From assembly GCA_026225945.1 (NCBI GenBank), contig JAMJFZ010002475.1, positions 2,445,001 through 2,509,000 of the forward strand: a stretch of DNA of 64,000 nt, read 5' to 3'. This DNA comes from Cricetomys ansorgei. Its lineage: Eukaryota; Chordata; Mammalia; Rodentia; Nesomyidae. A program made the position numbers and the translations under genes. Shown here one piece after another: positions 61,981 to 64,000 of this stretch (within the stretch, counting starts at the first letter, position 1; every line of letters begins with the position of its first letter). The notes below the pieces were generated by a model, which saw only the letters and a list, made by a program, of their open reading frames with translations, ran no database searches and had not been told where the DNA came from.

Positions 61981-61986
61981 TTTATT
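61981..61986 (-). terminator. candidate polyadenylation signal for the PCDH15-like exon
   Basis: TTTATT on the plus strand reads AATAAA on the minus strand, about 146 nt past the TGA. A (GA)n tract follows it immediately. Another AATAAA (62124-62129) lies only two bases after the stop, within an A-rich stretch. Which of them is used cannot be told from sequence. Confidence 0.35.
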
Positions 61987-62131
61987 GTAAAGCAGATCAT
62001 TGGAAGTGTTAGCTTGTGCACAGGTTATAAACCCCATTGTGTCGATCTTTGTGGCAATAAAAAGCACAGTTCATTAAAAACAAGTAAAAACTAAGTTTGT
62101 TTTTTTTTTGTTTGTTTGTTTTTTTTATTGG

Positions 62132-62683
62132 TCAGAGTTTTGTCATTGGTATGTGGAGGCTGTTCCATGGGCCCATCCAGAGCTCCTCTTCGTCTGCTGA
62201 TGTGCTGTCACCGTGGAATTCCATGGACTCTCTGGAAAGCCTACTGTCTACCATGGACTCCTGCTCGGCTGTATTTTTCAGCCTGGTCCCTGACGGCTTC
62301 CCTGCCGAGCGCTCAGCCACCACTGGGCACGGGGCAAATGTGACCAGAGTCGGTGTTCTTTTCACTCTCTCTGTAGGAAAAGGCCCTTGGAACAGTGTGT
62401 TCAGGGGCACGTTCTCCTCACGTACCACTGCCGACCTGTCCGGCTTCTTCAAATGCCTCCCCAGCCGTGCAGGGGAGGGCACCTTCAGGGTATCAGCCAG
62501 GCAGGCACGTCGCGTTCTCAAAACAGAACCGTTCTGTGCGATGTAGATGTTGCCGTTGACGTTGCTGTGGCCACCGGGCTTGTGAGCCCGGCTTCTCTGA
62601 CACTCGGGAGCACTGTCTTCCCCGGTGGAGCTGCTCTCATACTCTCCATCGACCACTAACTTGATCATTCTTTTTCTTGCCCA
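62132..62683 (-). CDS. Pcdh15: PCDH15-like alternative 3'-terminal exon (cytoplasmic tail)
   Basis: Terminal coding exon of a cadherin-superfamily receptor, probably protocadherin-15, a component of hair-cell tip links and of photoreceptors. The exon would encode part of one alternative cytoplasmic domain (CD2 or CD3 type; I do not commit). On the minus strand a pyrimidine tract ending TTTTCTCAG abuts the first codon (TGG, phase 0). From there 183 codons run without a stop to TGA. The residues are hydrophilic, with no membrane segment. An early IKLVV stretch is followed by a STGEDSAPE segment, a central NVNGNIYIAQNGS segment, and an acidic ADEEELWMGPWN segment just before the end. The last four residues, M-T-K-L, fit a class I PDZ ligand. 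The open frame extends upstream of the acceptor to an ATG, but that part reads through the splice signal and is probably intronic. Base composition is richer in G+C than the AT-rich flanks. The family call rests on recalled similarity to PCDH15 tails; no alignment was run. Confidence 0.68.
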   Translation of the reverse strand, partial: WARKRMIKLVVDGEYESSSTGEDSAPECQRSRAHKPGGHSNVNGNIYIAQNGSVLRTRRACLADTLKVPSPARLGRHLKKPDRSAVVREENVPLNTLFQGPFPTERVKRTPTLVTFAPCPVVAERSAGKPSGTRLKNTAEQESMVDSRLSRESMEFHGDSTSADEEELWMGPWNSLHIPMTKL

Positions 62684-62700
62684 CTGAGAAAATAAAGAAC
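62684..62700 (-). promoter_or_regulatory. splice acceptor of the PCDH15-like exon
   Basis: Read on the minus strand this is a short pyrimidine-rich run ending TTTTCTCAG directly before the TGG that opens the exon. It sets the exon start and shows why the ATG further upstream is unlikely to be the true start. Confidence 0.6.
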
Positions 62701-63469
62701 AACAACACATCTGTCAGTTCTCAAGGGCAATCAAAGGTCCGCACAGTCCACAACAACAGCCGGGAAAGCATCAGAGTAGATTCTCAAGAGAGAGAGAAGA
62801 AGAAGGCACCTCTGTCTCACTTTCTCCAATTCTGCATTGGATTCAGAGTTGAAACATCTTTGGATAAAGCGTTGCTAGGTTTGGAAGTAGACCTAACGGG
62901 AAACACTTTTTACCTCAAGATGCTTTTGAGATGTGAAAAGCATAGCCTGTATATTTAGCAAAGTTCCAACTTATTGTTTTACAGCTGCTCAACCATTCAG
63001 GAAGCTGAGCAGAAAGCCAGGATCGGGATTTGTATACTATATCCATTTTAATGCTTTTCTCTCCATTATTTTAAAGATATTCCTGAATCCCTGTAGCCCT
63101 AACTTGGGATACACTTCCTCACATTAGTCAGAATGTTTGTACACGTATCATGGTTAATCAGTTGAAGCATCGTGTTCTGGGTCTTCTCACTTGAACTCCA
63201 CTTACAAAGGCATGTATCTGCCCAACATGAGTGCTTATTAGAACCCAAAACAGACTGTCTCCTTGGAACACAGTGGACATTTTCACTGATTCAGTTGTCT
63301 TTTACCAACCAATATCAGAAGCGACGAGGGGTAAAACTTAAGCGATACTGTGTTTTTCTCCAAGCAGTATATCATTTTTGGGCGGAACGTGAAATCTCCC
63401 TTTGCACAGAATAAGCAATGTTTCCTGCGGTGTTAATTTGCCCAGAAGAAAAGCTGTAACTGTTACACT

Positions 63470-63558
63470 ATCTTTTTTTTTTTAAATTATTTATAAAAAA
63501 TGTTATTTATTTATAAAAATATAAATTTTTTATTTTATATTTATTTATAAAAATAAAT
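63470..63558 (+). repeat. AT-rich tract
   Basis: TTTATTTATAAAAA-type units over about 90 bp. Confidence 0.85.
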
Positions 63559-64000
63559 CGTAATCACTTTTAATTATCAAAATGCGATTTCATTTAACCC
63601 CTCGAATTTGAAGGTGGGAGTTGACATAGTACCGTATCTTGGCTATGGCACCTCTGTATGAGCAGAGATATGCAGAAACAATCACTCAGATACTTGGTCT
63701 AGCATCTATTCTGCAAAGACCACATATTTATCACGTTTACGCACATCTTCCATTACACTGATAATGCCACTTTGGAGTCAGTACGGGTATGCTTTCCCTG
63801 TTTGCTAGCTTAGCAGAGAGTAGTCAGTTCTGACCTCACGTGATCAGCACGCACGTCTACTTAGGCAGCACAGGTTTTTTTTTTTTCTGACTTACTTCTG
63901 ATCCTGAGTCAGAGTAAAAAAAATCATGCTAAGTCCCCGCCCCGTCAAGAGTCGTTTCAGAGACCACACAGAAGGCACTGCATACAGGAGGGGCACACGG

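Larger units (their letters stand above)
59459..62131 (-). other. presumed intron / 3' flank between the two tail exons
   Basis: No SINE, LINE or LTR recognised in 2.7 kb. It holds only short A or CT runs. Confidence 0.4.
62684..64000 (-). other. presumed intron upstream of the PCDH15-like exon
   Basis: No further exon with acceptor, open frame and donor could be identified. It contains the AT-rich tract at 63.5 kb. Confidence 0.4.

Noticed and set aside
62097..62546. 149-codon plus-strand frame
   Set aside because: Antisense shadow of the PCDH15-like exon.
62684..62710. ATG upstream of the 62.1-kb exon as a start codon
   Set aside because: It lies inside the splice acceptor pyrimidine tract. 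The frame there is intron read-through.

Overview
The window is mammalian, from a muroid rodent. B1 and B2/B3 SINEs, rodent L1 3' ends, rodent LTRs and a URR1-like hAT element occur throughout. The B1 copies carry GGATCTCTGTGAGTTCGAGG rather than the usual house-mouse form, and several share a TACAACAGAG variant. I therefore favour a non-Mus muroid (cricetid or rat-like), but I cannot name the species.

Almost the whole window is non-coding. The one coding exon I recognise is near the right end on the minus strand (62132-62683). It is a 3'-terminal exon with a good splice acceptor and 183 codons ending in M-T-K-L, and it resembles one of the alternative cytoplasmic-tail exons of protocadherin-15 (PCDH15). 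A second possible terminal exon lies about 2.7 kb downstream on the same strand (59220-59458). It has a pyrimidine-rich acceptor and a 78-codon Pro/Ala/Ser-rich tail, and could be another alternative PCDH15 tail. Its reading phase differs from that of the first exon, so this remains a hypothesis. Everything left of about 58.3 kb would then be DNA downstream of the gene.

Layout. 0-15 kb: mostly unassigned unique sequence, with a B1+B2 pair at 2.5-2.9 kb, a solo LTR at 7.2 kb, L1 3' ends at 7.75-8.2 and 10.8-11.1 kb, and an abutting B1/B2 pair at 13.6-14.0 kb. 15-30 kb: B2/B3 SINEs, a MaLR (MLT1-like) remnant at 21.4 kb, several approximately 350-450 bp rodent repeats with TG...CA-type ends, and satellite-like GATA and CT tracts. 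30-50 kb: two 466-bp solo LTRs of one family in opposite orientation, each with a perfect 6-bp target duplication. The same stretch holds a three-copy repeat family I cannot name, a pair of GC-rich 221-bp tandem monomers resembling an L1 5' promoter, a long GGA/GAA purine tract, and an LTR nested inside another repeat with a CTAG duplication. 50-58 kb: sparse repeats, a near-complete URR1-like element and a large AT-rich tract. 58-64 kb: nearly repeat-free and containing the PCDH15-like exon(s).

I see no operon-like organisation, RNA gene, CRISPR array or new enzymatic system. Apart from shadows of the exon(s), the ORFs of 60-160 codons look like chance, repeats or low-complexity sequence. 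The observations most worth following are the second candidate tail exon, the uncharacterised three-copy repeat, the nested and paired LTR structures, and the purine tract.
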